Shown: in pieces, positions 1-7,270 of the stretch
Layout: each line of letters begins with the position of its first letter
Numbering within the stretch: position 1 is the stretch's first letter
DNA from: an uncultured Paracoccaceae bacterium
Lineage (GTDB): Bacteria > Pseudomonadota > Alphaproteobacteria > Rhodobacterales > Rhodobacteraceae
DNA length: 64,000 nt
Direction of reading: 5' to 3'
NCBI GenBank assembly: GCA_947499725.1
Contig: CANMPK010000001.1
Coordinates: 124,001-188,000, forward strand
The notes under the pieces: model-generated
What the model saw: the letters and a program-made list of their open reading frames with translations, nothing else
Databases searched by the model: none
What the model was told of the DNA's origin: nothing
Position numbers and translations under genes: made by a program

Positions 1-38
1 AACCCACGTTGAACATTCCTCAGACGGGATCTCCAGAG

Positions 39-52
39 TTGATTTTTATCAA
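39..52. promoter_or_regulatory. Perfect FNR/FnrL-type palindrome
   Basis: The sequence TTGATTTTTATCAA matches the FNR-family consensus TTGAT-N4-ATCAA exactly. It lies 219 bases beyond the stop codon of the leftward integrase gene and near the window edge, so its target gene is probably outside the window on the left. The match is seen directly; binding is inferred. The rest of bases 1-270 shows no convincing gene. Confidence 0.3.
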
Positions 53-270
53 CATGACGCCCGGTTGGTGCAAATCTTTCACTTAGCTCGCCGGCCTTTG
101 GTTTACTTGCTCCTAAGCCGTACAAGGCCCATGCCCAGCAAGTTGCAAACCTAGCAGGGCGATGTTTGTATCCGACAGTTCCTCTAGGCCTACCGCGCTT
201 GACTTGCTGGGGTAGGCTTTTCTGAAATCTGCTTGAACGTTGCGTCTTTGAAGATGCTTTGGGGCCTCTC

Positions 271-1458
271 TTAGCCAACTTTGCTTACCTCAGAACTTTT
301 AACTCCCCCCATCAGCGCCGCCGTTTCCGCGCCAATTGCTTCACGCAGCTGATCCGTTTCATCGCTGGCCATCTGAACATATCGCATGGCCATGACGCTG
401 GTTTTGTGCCCTAGCAGGTCTTGCAACAGGGGGACGGACGCACCCCGCCTTGCTGCGTTTGACATTGCCGTTCGTCGGAGGTCGTGAAGTCTCGCGCCTG
501 AAATGCCTGCTTCGTCACATGCGGCTGCGAACAGTCGGCCAATCGCCCGATAGTCCAGGGGCGCCTTGTCAGTCTTTCCTGCGATGACAAATTTTCCAGT
601 TCTGGGACTGTCAGCGACCAGTGCTAGGGCAGGGGCGGGCAACGTATGCACCCTCGCGCCGGTTTTTGTGTCTGGAAGTTCAAGGCGTCCGGTCTTCACA
701 TCAAGATTATCCCATTCGATGCTTTGCACTTCGCCAATTCTAAGGCCTGTTAGGGCGGCGAGACGAATGGCAAGTATAGCCCAAGGGTTTGCATCACTCA
801 TTGACGATAATGCGCGGCCGAGGGCACCGATTTCATCAGGACTTAGTGTTCGCAGTCTCGCGCGTTCTGTGGCGCGTTCCACACCTCGAACAGGGTTAGT
901 ATGTTGAGGTCGAAACTTCCAATCCTCTCCGAGCCGAAATAACTTGGATGTTAGGGCTAAGACACGATTTCTCATTACAGGGGCGAGGTCGCGCACCATT
1001 TTCTCAACGTGAGCGCTTGTTACGTCTTCGACCAGCAAAGCACCAAGGGCAGGGCGAATGTTCCCCTCAATCTGTCGCTGGTATCCTGATATGGTTTTCG
1101 GCTTGAGTTTGCCTAGCTCTAGGCGCTTTGGCATGTACTCGTGTAAATATCGGTCCAGCATCTCGGAAACTGTGATCCGCGCGCGTCTTGACGCCTTTTC
1201 GTCTAGCGGATCCACTCCTCGCGAAAGCCCCCTCTGAGCCTCTCTCGCAGCGTCCCTTGCTTGATGAAGTGTGAAGGCTTCAGCGGTGCCAATTGTCCAG
1301 CGGCGCTTTCTACCCGATGCATTTCGATAGTCCAAAACCCACGTGCGGCGACCAGAGGTGCCCACACGTAAGGACAGGCCCGCTGGATCATCATCGCGCA
1401 GATTATAGACCGTATCCTTGGGCCTCGCGTCCCGAACCTGTTTGACCGTTAGCCCCAA
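271..1458 (-). CDS. Tyrosine recombinase (genomic island integrase)
   Basis: A 395-residue site-specific recombinase of the phage/island integrase type. Residues 1-90 look like the DUF4102-type arm-binding domain (LSLRVGTSGRRTWVLDYR). Residues 95-180 form a SAM-like core-binding domain, and the rest is the catalytic domain. The catalytic set is visible: Arg240 (TGLRIGEV), Lys265, His325-x-x-Arg328 (HDLRR), His351 (LLGHKT) and Tyr360 (MRYVQMA). The start codon is about 150 bases from a tRNA-Arg 3' fragment, the usual layout for an integrase beside its attachment site, and the gene reads away from that site. It appears intact and is the likely enzyme acting at both attachment-like repeats here. 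The rest of the island should lie left of the window. Confidence 0.93.
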   Translation of the reverse strand: MGLTVKQVRDARPKDTVYNLRDDDPAGLSLRVGTSGRRTWVLDYRNASGRKRRWTIGTAEAFTLHQARDAAREAQRGLSRGVDPLDEKASRRARITVSEMLDRYLHEYMPKRLELGKLKPKTISGYQRQIEGNIRPALGALLVEDVTSAHVEKMVRDLAPVMRNRVLALTSKLFRLGEDWKFRPQHTNPVRGVERATERARLRTLSPDEIGALGRALSSMSDANPWAILAIRLAALTGLRIGEVQSIEWDNLDVKTGRLELPDTKTGARVHTLPAPALALVADSPRTGKFVIAGKTDKAPLDYRAIGRLFAAACDEAGISGARLHDLRRTAMSNAARRGASVPLLQDLLGHKTSVMAMRYVQMASDETDQLREAIGAETAALMGGVKSSEVSKVG

Positions 1459-1610
1459 AACGCACCTTTTCGTTGCTTGTCACCAGATTGTCACCACGCA
1501 ACCCAAAAGCACCGGAAACGTGAGGAATGAATTTCAAACGAATATATAGCTGATTTATATAATATAAAAGGCTTGTCGGCATTTTTGGGAATCTAAAGGA
1601 AACCGTAGGA

Positions 1611-1671
1611 AACTCAATGGTACTGACTTCTAATCAGCAGGTTGAGGGTTCGAGTCCTTCAGGGATCGCCA
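1611..1671 (+). repeat. tRNA-Arg(UCU) 3' fragment, attachment site
   Basis: The anticodon arm (CTGA, loop CTTCTAA with anticodon TCT at 1629-1631, TCAG), a complete T arm (GAGGG/CCTTC with TTCGAGT loop) and the acceptor 3' strand AGGGATC-G-CCA are present. The matching 5' acceptor strand (GATCCCT) is absent and the D arm is damaged, so this is not a working tRNA. It is what an integrase leaves when it recombines in a tRNA 3' half. The intact gene should lie to the left if this end is distal. The remainder of 1459-1881 holds an AT-rich stretch upstream of the integrase and an inverted repeat, but no gene. Confidence 0.75.
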
Positions 1672-1706
1672 CCCCCACTTAAGTCCTTGATCTAATTTAG
1701 TAATTT

Positions 1707-1730
1707 TTTCCAACTTGCAAAAGTTGGAAA
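1707..1730. repeat. Inverted repeat TTTCCAACTT / AAGTTGGAAA
   Basis: Perfect 10-base arms (1707-1716 and 1721-1730) are separated by GCAA, 36 bases inside the left attachment repeat. The same TTCCAACTT word recurs as an inverted pair near the right end at 3361-3420. This could be a recombinase accessory site or a transcription-stopping hairpin. Confidence 0.55.
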
Positions 1731-1881
1731 CAAATGCTGATCATAAGTTATTGAAAACAAAGAAATAGGGCTAGTCCTATGCGGATTTACAGTGGCAACT
1801 ACCTTGGAGGAAGATAAGGCGCGACGAGTGACTTTCGACGTTAGAAATTTTTCTTCAAAAAAATCCATTTAGGGAGCAGCC

Positions 1882-2349
1882 ATGCTAATCTTGATTGATA
1901 AGTTGTTTCGGGATCTCATCGTGCCTGAAGCCGCGATAGAGGCTGAAATTCTTCATTTAAAGACACGCGAAGAAATAAGAGATCAAAGCGCTGCCGATGA
2001 AGTGATCGAGTATATGGATGCAATAGATGCCAAGGCATCAGGTATGCTGACGCATCTATCAATTTTCGCAGCAATAGCCGGATTTATTCAGCAGACCGAA
2101 CATAGCGGGGGTTTTCTCGCTCAGGCGCTTCTCGTTGAGTTCATTTTTTTGCTATTCCTTACTATCGTATGTTTGCGGTGTCTCAGGATTTTGACCACCC
2201 CTAGAGCCATGACAAACTCTGACGACATGTTTCGATACAATATCAAGGAAATGCTCTACCGACGACGATTGTACATCTTTGTTCATGAAGCGGGTGGGTT
2301 GGTCACGTTGTCAATTATCGCGACCACCCTGTTTAGCTACCTGAATTAA
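1882..2349 (+). CDS. Small membrane protein, possibly PycTM-like
   Basis: A 155-residue protein I do not recognise with certainty. An acidic, helical N-terminus (residues 1-50) leads into DAIDAKASGMLTHLSIFAAI. Hydrophobic segments follow at about residues 53-70, 81-102 and 133-152, with a basic linker (EMLYRRRLY) before the last. The pattern of a helix with an (I/A)DxKA motif entering a pair of membrane helices resembles the transmembrane effector domain of Pycsar anti-phage systems (DUF5706/PycTM). No nucleotide cyclase is present nearby, so this is only a resemblance. It is the first gene of a three-gene run on the island segment. The ATG at 1882 follows a GGGAGCAGCC ribosome site. Confidence 0.5.
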   Translation: MLILIDKLFRDLIVPEAAIEAEILHLKTREEIRDQSAADEVIEYMDAIDAKASGMLTHLSIFAAIAGFIQQTEHSGGFLAQALLVEFIFLLFLTIVCLRCLRILTTPRAMTNSDDMFRYNIKEMLYRRRLYIFVHEAGGLVTLSIIATTLFSYLN

Positions 2350-2376
2350 AACCGAGACAATAAAAGGAGCAAAGAA

Positions 2377-3042
2377 TTGAGCTTGCTAGAGCATGGAGAT
2401 CACAGAAAGGCGGGGCGGGCGCTGATAATTGTATCGTCCATGACGCTGCTTCTGTCTCAATGTACTCCCTATTTCGATCAGATTACGCTTCTCGGATTCG
2501 ACACGCATTTGAATCACGCAGAGCTTTCTGGGCTGTTGCACACTTTGGTCTTCGTTTACTTAGCCTTGTTTCTTTGGCGAATTTTTCGGTCCGATATTTT
2601 GTTTCTGTTTCACGATATTAACGACAACGTTTTGGAGCGTCGTGCGCGAACCAACAGGATTGCAGCCGAATGGCTTAAGGAGGCTAAATCAAAAGATAAT
2701 TGGTTCTATAGGCGGTTTTCCGGGGTGACGAAGAGCAGCGAGGTGGAATCTTCTGATTTTCCGAAGTTAACTGTTCGAAAGCGTTCTTTTGGCGAATTAC
2801 AGATGGGACTGGAAGCGAAAATCGTGAGGTTTTATCACGTTCGAGGATGGCTTGAGTATGGTTTGTTGCTTTTGATTGAGGTTTTCTTTCCCATCACCTT
2901 TGCACTTGGGGCGCTATATTTCAATTTAGGTAGTCGGATTTGCCCGTCGCATTTCTACTCTCAAGAAAGGGGTGGATATATCAATGAATTCAATTTCTGG
3001 GTTCAGAAAATCACCGAAACACTTTCGCATTTGGGTCCATAA
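2377..3042 (+). CDS. Hypothetical membrane protein
   Basis: A 221-residue protein of unknown function. Membrane segments are apparent near residues 15-35 (ALIIVSSMTLLLSQ), 50-67 (LLHTLVFVYLALFLW) and 160-182 (GLLLLIEVFFPITFALGALY). A charged cytoplasmic-looking stretch between the second and third contains RARTNRIAAEWLKEAKSK. The chosen start is TTG at 2377, 8 bases after AAAAGGAGC; no ATG fits better. It begins 27 bases after the previous gene and ends 13 bases before the next, so the three are probably co-transcribed. Codon use and GC content are AT-richer than in the chromosomal genes to the right, consistent with transfer. Confidence 0.6.
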   Translation: MSLLEHGDHRKAGRALIIVSSMTLLLSQCTPYFDQITLLGFDTHLNHAELSGLLHTLVFVYLALFLWRIFRSDILFLFHDINDNVLERRARTNRIAAEWLKEAKSKDNWFYRRFSGVTKSSEVESSDFPKLTVRKRSFGELQMGLEAKIVRFYHVRGWLEYGLLLLIEVFFPITFALGALYFNLGSRICPSHFYSQERGGYINEFNFWVQKITETLSHLGP

Positions 3043-3055
3043 TAGGAGAACTGCG

Positions 3056-3325
3056 GTGTCGTTTAAATTCAGATCTGATTTAATACAAAGTGCGAAGAAC
3101 TTCGCCGCCAAACGACCAAAGGAAGTGAAGTGGACCGTCATCGGCGGAGCTAGTGGTGTACCTGTCGGGTTGGCAATTGGTGGTGTAGGTGTTGTAGCGC
3201 TTGGTGGGGGAGTGGGAATTCCCGCTGCTGCGCTGTGTTCCGTTGTTGGTGCCGCCATTGGGAACCGTTTCGGTGTTGGAAAAGACCGACCACTGCCTAA
3301 AGATGAAAAGCAAGAGACCAACTAA
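3056..3325 (+). CDS. Glycine-zipper small protein
   Basis: An 89-residue protein. GTG at 3056 follows AGGAGA with 6-base spacing, so it is preferred over an in-frame ATG at 2972 that would overlap the preceding gene by 71 bases. The N-terminal 30 residues are basic (FKFRSDLIQSAKNFAAKRPK). Residues about 34-70 are a Gly/Ala/Val-rich hydrophobic run (GLAIGGVGVVALGGGVGIP) typical of glycine-zipper membrane segments that pack or oligomerise. The tail is charged (KDRPLPKDEKQ). Such segments occur in pore-forming peptides and in structural membrane proteins. The function here is unknown, and the link to the two upstream membrane proteins is inferred from spacing only. Confidence 0.5.
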   Translation: MSFKFRSDLIQSAKNFAAKRPKEVKWTVIGGASGVPVGLAIGGVGVVALGGGVGIPAAALCSVVGAAIGNRFGVGKDRPLPKDEKQETN

Positions 3326-3360
3326 GGAGGGTTGCTTGTAGTCACCTCAATCCGCTGCGG

Positions 3361-3420
3361 AAAAGTTGGAAGTCGGGCTCTAAGCTATTGATTTCATAGG
3401 GGGGCGTTTTTCCAACTTTT
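3361..3420. repeat. Inverted pair AAAAGTTGGAA ... TTCCAACTTTT
   Basis: Arms of 11 bases (3361-3371 and 3410-3420) are perfectly inverted, 38 bases apart, shortly before the right attachment repeat. They share their core with the hairpin at 1707-1730, so related sites flank both ends of the segment. Nothing else is seen between 3326 and 3568 besides these arms, the repeat and the start of the eamA region. Confidence 0.5.
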
Positions 3421-3450
3421 CGACGTAAGCCATTGAATATATTGAAATAT

Positions 3451-3473
3451 GGTTGAATCTTCAGGGATCGCCA
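3451..3473 (+). repeat. Degenerate tRNA-Arg 3' end, second attachment repeat
   Basis: GGTT-GA-AT-CTTCAGGGATCGCCA aligns with the T arm and acceptor end of the fragment at 1611-1671; the last 15 bases (3459-3473) are identical. It marks the probable junction with ancestral chromosome, because ordinary core-type genes begin just to the right. Confidence 0.6.
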
Positions 3474-3568
3474 TTTTTCGTCATTTTTAAGAAAATCCAA
3501 GCTGCCATTCCCCGCGCAGCGCCTATTTGTTAAGTAAGTCCCAAGTTTAGACTTTTAGGACAATCACC

Positions 3569-4435
3569 TTGACCATCGCAGCCCTCTGTCGCCTTGCGGC
3601 CATCGTCTTTACCGCTGTCACAATCATCGTGATTGGCGACACAGCGGGCACTATCCTGTCCCGTCAGGGAGTTGACCCGACACTGGTCGCATGGTCGCGC
3701 TTCGTATTGGCCGCAGCGGTCTTGCTGCCCTTCAGTGGGCTCTCAATCTCAGAACTCAAATACCTCAAAGACTGGCGCGTCTTGATCCGCGGGGCCTTCA
3801 TCACCGGTGGGATTTTCTGCATCCTCACCGCCCTGAAAACCGAGCCTATGGCCAATGTCTTCGGTGCCTTTTTCATTGGCCCAATCGTGTCTTACGTCTT
3901 GGCCATCGTGTTTCTGGGCGAAAAACCGTCATGGCAACGCACGGCCTTGCTGGCCCTTGGGTTCTTCGGCGTTATGCTGGTGGTGAAACCGGGCTTTGGC
4001 GCCTCATGGGGCCTGCTGCTCGCTTTGATCGCGGGCACCTGCCACGGATCCTACCTCGCGGTCACCCGCGCCACGGCGGGCTCCTACCGGCCTCGATTCC
4101 TGCTGATTTCGCAGCTTTTGGTGGGGTCCATCCTGCTCACCCCACTTGGTCTGACAGTCGGCATTCCAGAGCTCAATCTGTCGGTCGTCGCCCTGATCTG
4201 CCTCAGTGCCTTCAGCTCCGCCATTGGCAACTACATGCTGGTGATCGCCAATAAAACCGCCGAGGCCAGCCTAATCGCGCCACTGGTCTATGGCCAATTG
4301 ATCTCGGCCACAGTGATCGGAACCTTGGTGTTCAGCGAATGGCCAGATGGGCTGACAATCGTGGGGCTCTCTCTGATCATTGTCTCAGGCTTTGGCTCGT
4401 TAGTAATGCACCGCCTGAAGACCCAAGCGACCTAA
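3569..4435 (+). CDS. EamA/DMT-family membrane exporter
   Basis: A 288-residue inner-membrane protein with about ten hydrophobic helices in two repeated EamA halves, the layout of drug/metabolite transporters such as RhaT/RarD relatives. Family landmarks include the proline-glycine turn VFLGEKPSWQR after helix four and VFSEWPDG in the second half. The substrate cannot be predicted. The start is TTG at 3569 after TTAGGA. The stop overlaps the stop region of the convergent Lrp-type regulator by four bases, so the two genes are tightly packed but not co-transcribed. It is the first chromosomal-looking gene right of the island junction. Confidence 0.85.
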   Translation: MTIAALCRLAAIVFTAVTIIVIGDTAGTILSRQGVDPTLVAWSRFVLAAAVLLPFSGLSISELKYLKDWRVLIRGAFITGGIFCILTALKTEPMANVFGAFFIGPIVSYVLAIVFLGEKPSWQRTALLALGFFGVMLVVKPGFGASWGLLLALIAGTCHGSYLAVTRATAGSYRPRFLLISQLLVGSILLTPLGLTVGIPELNLSVVALICLSAFSSAIGNYMLVIANKTAEASLIAPLVYGQLISATVIGTLVFSEWPDGLTIVGLSLIIVSGFGSLVMHRLKTQAT

Positions 4436-4902
4436 GCACGCGGCAAGGGCAGGGCGGTTTCGTCAAAGATTTCGTCCATCACCACTTGGCTTTGTACCCG
4501 TCCAATCGCCGGATGGGGCAACAGCACATCTTGGATCAACCGGTTCAGCGCCCGCAAATCTTCGCAATAGACGCGAAACATATAATCCGCCTCGCCCGTC
4601 AGGGTCCACGCGCCCACAATCTCTGGCTGGCTTTGCAACAAGGCCTCAACGGCCAAATGCGACGTATCCGAATGTGCCGCCGTCTGCACCTGCACAAAGG
4701 CCTGCACCGACAGGCCCAACTTGGCTGGGGACAGCCGCGCAGGGGTTGCGCGAATATACCCTTCCGCCTCCAACCGTTGCCGCCGCCGCCCCACTTGCGA
4801 GGCAGACATGCCAAGGTGTTCAGACAGCTCCAGCGAGGTGGCCATCCCGTTCTTCTGCAACAGCTCTAAAAGCTGACGATCTTTAGAGGTGAGTGTATCC
4901 AT
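4432..4902 (-). CDS. Lrp/AsnC-family transcriptional regulator
   Basis: A 156-residue regulator. Residues 1-55 form the AsnC-type winged helix-turn-helix (DRQLLELLQKNGMATSLELS, then MSASQVGRRRQRLEAEGYI). Residues 70-150 form the ligand-binding RAM domain (AHSDTSHLAVEAL, IVGAWTLTGEADYMFRVYC). Such proteins usually sense amino acids and control amino-acid genes. It is transcribed away from the 4-hydroxyphenylpyruvate dioxygenase gene, and a near-perfect palindrome lies just upstream of its own start. Tyrosine or phenylalanine catabolism is therefore its likely target, plus autoregulation. The ligand is inferred, not seen. Confidence 0.9.
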   Translation of the reverse strand: MDTLTSKDRQLLELLQKNGMATSLELSEHLGMSASQVGRRRQRLEAEGYIRATPARLSPAKLGLSVQAFVQVQTAAHSDTSHLAVEALLQSQPEIVGAWTLTGEADYMFRVYCEDLRALNRLIQDVLLPHPAIGRVQSQVVMDEIFDETALPLPRA

Positions 4903-4912
4903 GCGTACATCC

Positions 4913-4936
4913 TGCGCATTATTTCAATAATGTGCA
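4913..4936. promoter_or_regulatory. Palindromic operator between lrp-type gene and hppD
   Basis: TGCGCATTATT and AATAATGTGCA are inverted arms of 11 bases with one mismatch and a 2-base spacer. Related GCGCAA/TGCGCC half-sites follow at about 4940-4980. The size and dyad fit an Lrp/AsnC site and sit between the two divergent starts. Confidence 0.55.
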
Positions 4937-5034
4937 AGTAATGCGCAACATGGGTTGAAAATACGACGCATTTGCGCCCCCAATGCATCCTCTGTGCCAT
5001 ATCCTGACATCAACATATTTCAGGAGGACACCCC

Positions 5035-6144
5035 ATGGGACCATTCCCACATGACGCCCCAAAGGCCACGATTTCCGAAGAAAACCCAGCAGGCACCGAT
5101 GGGTTCGAATTCGTTGAATTCGCACACCCAGAGCCAGAACAGCTGCGCGCGCTCTTTACCAAAATGGGCTACACCCATACCGCCAACCACAAATCCAAAC
5201 AGATCGAGCTGTGGCAACAGGGCGATATCACCTATGTGCTAAACAACGAGCCAGGCAGCCACGCGCTGAACTTCGTCACCGAACATGGCCCTTGCGCGCC
5301 GTCCATGGCGTGGCGCGTCGTAGATGCCCAACATGCCTTTGATCATGCCGTCGCCAAAGGCGCGACGCCCTACACGGACGATGGAAAAACTATGGATGTG
5401 CCTGCAATCGAAGGCATCGGCGGCTCGCTGATCTATTTCGTAGATCAGTATTACGAAGCCAACCCATACAACGAAGAATTTGACTGGATCGCGAAAACCC
5501 ACCCAAAGGGCGTTGGGTTCCACTACCTCGATCACCTCACTCACAACGTCCACAAAGGCAATATGGACGTATGGTTCAAATTCTACGGAGAGCTGTTCAA
5601 CTTCAAAGAAATCCGCTTCTTTGACATCGAAGGCAAATTCACCGGCCTCCTAAGCCGCGCGCTCACATCCCCATGTGGCCGCATCCGTATTCCGATCAAC
5701 GAAGACCGCGGCGAAACCGGCCAAATCGTTGAATACCTCAAGCGTTACAATGGCGAAGGCATTCAACACATCGCTGTCGGCGCTTATGACATCTACCGCG
5801 CCACCGATGAAATCGCAGATCGCGGCCTGAAATTCATGCCATCCCCGCCAGAGGCTTATTACGCCCTCAGCACCTCTCGTGTGGTCGGCCACGAAGAGCC
5901 ACTGGACCGCATGAAGAAACACGGCATCCTGATCGATGGCGAAGGTGTTGTGGGCGGCGGTGAAACCCGCATCCTGCTGCAAATCTTCTCTAAAACGGTG
6001 ATTGGCCCGATCTTCTTTGAGTTTATCCAACGCAAAGGCGACGACGGCTTTGGCGAAGGCAACTTCAAAGCGCTGTTTGAAAGCATCGAAGCCGATCAAA
6101 TCGCGCGCGGTGTGTTGGACACATCCGACAGCCCAGCGGCCTAA
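5035..6144 (+). CDS. hppD: 4-hydroxyphenylpyruvate dioxygenase
   Basis: A 369-residue Fe(II) enzyme that converts 4-hydroxyphenylpyruvate to homogentisate in tyrosine degradation. It has two vicinal-oxygen-chelate halves. The C-terminal half carries the expected iron ligands His167 (LDHLTHNV), His245 (GIQHIAV) and Glu329 (FFEFIQRKGDDGFGEGNF), and the family signature around GGETRILLQIFSK is clear. The length is typical of bacterial members. The ATG has an excellent ribosome site (CAGGAGGA). It stands alone; homogentisate dioxygenase and later steps are not in this window. The divergent Lrp-type gene and the palindrome at 4913-4936 suggest amino-acid-responsive control. Confidence 0.97.
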   Translation: MGPFPHDAPKATISEENPAGTDGFEFVEFAHPEPEQLRALFTKMGYTHTANHKSKQIELWQQGDITYVLNNEPGSHALNFVTEHGPCAPSMAWRVVDAQHAFDHAVAKGATPYTDDGKTMDVPAIEGIGGSLIYFVDQYYEANPYNEEFDWIAKTHPKGVGFHYLDHLTHNVHKGNMDVWFKFYGELFNFKEIRFFDIEGKFTGLLSRALTSPCGRIRIPINEDRGETGQIVEYLKRYNGEGIQHIAVGAYDIYRATDEIADRGLKFMPSPPEAYYALSTSRVVGHEEPLDRMKKHGILIDGEGVVGGGETRILLQIFSKTVIGPIFFEFIQRKGDDGFGEGNFKALFESIEADQIARGVLDTSDSPAA

Positions 6145-6145
6145 A

Positions 6146-6183
6146 CAAAAAACGCGCCCAGCCATGTTTCAGGTCTGGGCGCG
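6146..6183 (-). terminator. Intrinsic terminator of the glycosyltransferase operon
   Basis: CGCGCCCAG (6153-6161) and CTGGGCGCG (6175-6183) pair perfectly. Read leftwards the hairpin is followed by a TTTTTTG run, so it ends the leftward operon that stops at 6227. It may also slow transcripts from hppD. Confidence 0.8.
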
Positions 6184-6226
6184 ATCCAGGAATACCCTGC
6201 GGGGACCAAGCAGGGGACAGGCCGTC

Positions 6227-7225
6227 TTATGCGGCTTTTTCAATCTCTTGGGGCAGCATCTCGTTGATCAACCCAACCCAAGCCTCTTGAAACGTGTCAT
6301 GGGCAGGGGCCGCCAAAGGCGCTGTGGCGGGCAAACGCCCTCCAATCACCTGACGCAGGGCTTTCACCCAGTCATTCATGCTCTTCCCTTCAACCGCTCT
6401 TGCGCCTTGGTGCAACTGATCCAGCAACCCATCCACTGGGGCCACCAAAACAGGGCGCGAGGCGGCAAGCCCTTCTTGGGCCACAAGCCCAAAGGCCTCC
6501 CAGCGCGAGGGCACACACAGCACGTCAATGGCGGCCATCGCTTGGGTCGGATCATCACAATGCCCTTCCAGCGACACGCGCGGATCTTCCGCAGCCAAGA
6601 CTTCTAGCGTCGCGCGTTCTGGTCCTTCACCGAAGATCTTCAAGCACACATCTGGATCATCAACCTTCGCAAAGGCCTTGATCAACACATCAAACCCCTT
6701 CTGCGTATGCAGTCGCCCGACAGCGCCAATCACCTTGGGCGTCTCAATCGGGGCAGGCACCGCCTCAAATGCGGTCAGATCCACAGCCGAGCGGATCACC
6801 CGCATTTTCTCTTGCGTCACCAACCCGCGTGTCACCAGCCAGCTGCCTTGGGCACGGCTCACCGCCACCACAGAGTCAAACAGCGCGTAGGCCGTGCGCA
6901 ACAAAGTAAAGAAGCGATCGCGCTTTGGCACATTCACCGCTGTGAAGCTTTGCGTGTAGCTATGTTCAACATGGATCAACCGTGCCGTCGGGTGTTTAGC
7001 CCGCAGTGAAATCAACATCGGCAGGCTGCGCCAGCTGACCGTCGTATGAGAGACAATAATATCCGCCTTCAGCGTCGGCGCCACAAAGGCTGTTTTCGCA
7101 ACCTGCACCACCTGATGCTGGGCTTGTGCACGCAGCATCGGGGCATTCAGAATATGATCCACCACGCGCATCACGCCGCCCGGTGTTGTGTCATCAATCA
7201 GGTGAATAACTTTAGCCTGTGTCAT
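6227..7225 (-). CDS. GT4-family glycosyltransferase
   Basis: A 332-residue GT-B glycosyltransferase. The N-terminal Rossmann half begins VIHLIDDTTPGGVMRVV. The C-terminal donor-binding half contains IGAVGRLHTQKGFDVLIKA, IFGEGPERATLEVLA and the GT4 EX7E-like element PSRWEAFGLVAQEGLA. It is cytoplasmic or peripherally membrane-bound, adding a sugar to a lipid-linked intermediate. It is the last gene of the leftward run flippase, GT2, GT2, GT4, starting 45 bases after the previous gene with AAAGGA upstream of the ATG. The sugar and linkage are not predictable from the sequence. Confidence 0.9.
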   Translation of the reverse strand: MTQAKVIHLIDDTTPGGVMRVVDHILNAPMLRAQAQHQVVQVAKTAFVAPTLKADIIVSHTTVSWRSLPMLISLRAKHPTARLIHVEHSYTQSFTAVNVPKRDRFFTLLRTAYALFDSVVAVSRAQGSWLVTRGLVTQEKMRVIRSAVDLTAFEAVPAPIETPKVIGAVGRLHTQKGFDVLIKAFAKVDDPDVCLKIFGEGPERATLEVLAAEDPRVSLEGHCDDPTQAMAAIDVLCVPSRWEAFGLVAQEGLAASRPVLVAPVDGLLDQLHQGARAVEGKSMNDWVKALRQVIGGRLPATAPLAAPAHDTFQEAWVGLINEMLPQEIEKAA

Positions 7226-7270
7226 GTAAAATTCCTTTCCGTTCTGAAAAAGCGTATGTTTGTTAGAAGG

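Larger units (their letters stand above)
1672..3473. mobile_element. Candidate small integrase-less integrative segment
   Basis: About 1.8 kb lies between two direct repeats derived from the tRNA-Arg 3' end (CTTCAGGGATCGCCA at 1657-1671 and 3459-3473). The segment is AT-richer than the chromosome to its right. It carries three co-oriented small genes and no recombinase of its own, and has related inverted repeats of TTCCAACTT close to each end. This fits a cis-mobilised element or an accreted island remnant that could use the neighbouring integrase. The boundaries are inferred from the repeats. Confidence 0.5.

Noticed and set aside
1611-1671. Functional tRNA-Arg gene
   Set aside because: The 5' acceptor strand is missing and the D arm is damaged; only the anticodon arm, T arm and 3' end remain.
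2972-3055. Longer N-terminus for the glycine-zipper protein from ATG 2972
   Set aside because: It would overlap the preceding gene by 71 bases, while GTG 3056 has a good ribosome site at the right distance.
4339-4869. Frame of 176 codons on the plus strand across the end of the exporter gene and the Lrp-type gene
   Set aside because: It overlaps two well-supported genes in other frames and shows no domain.
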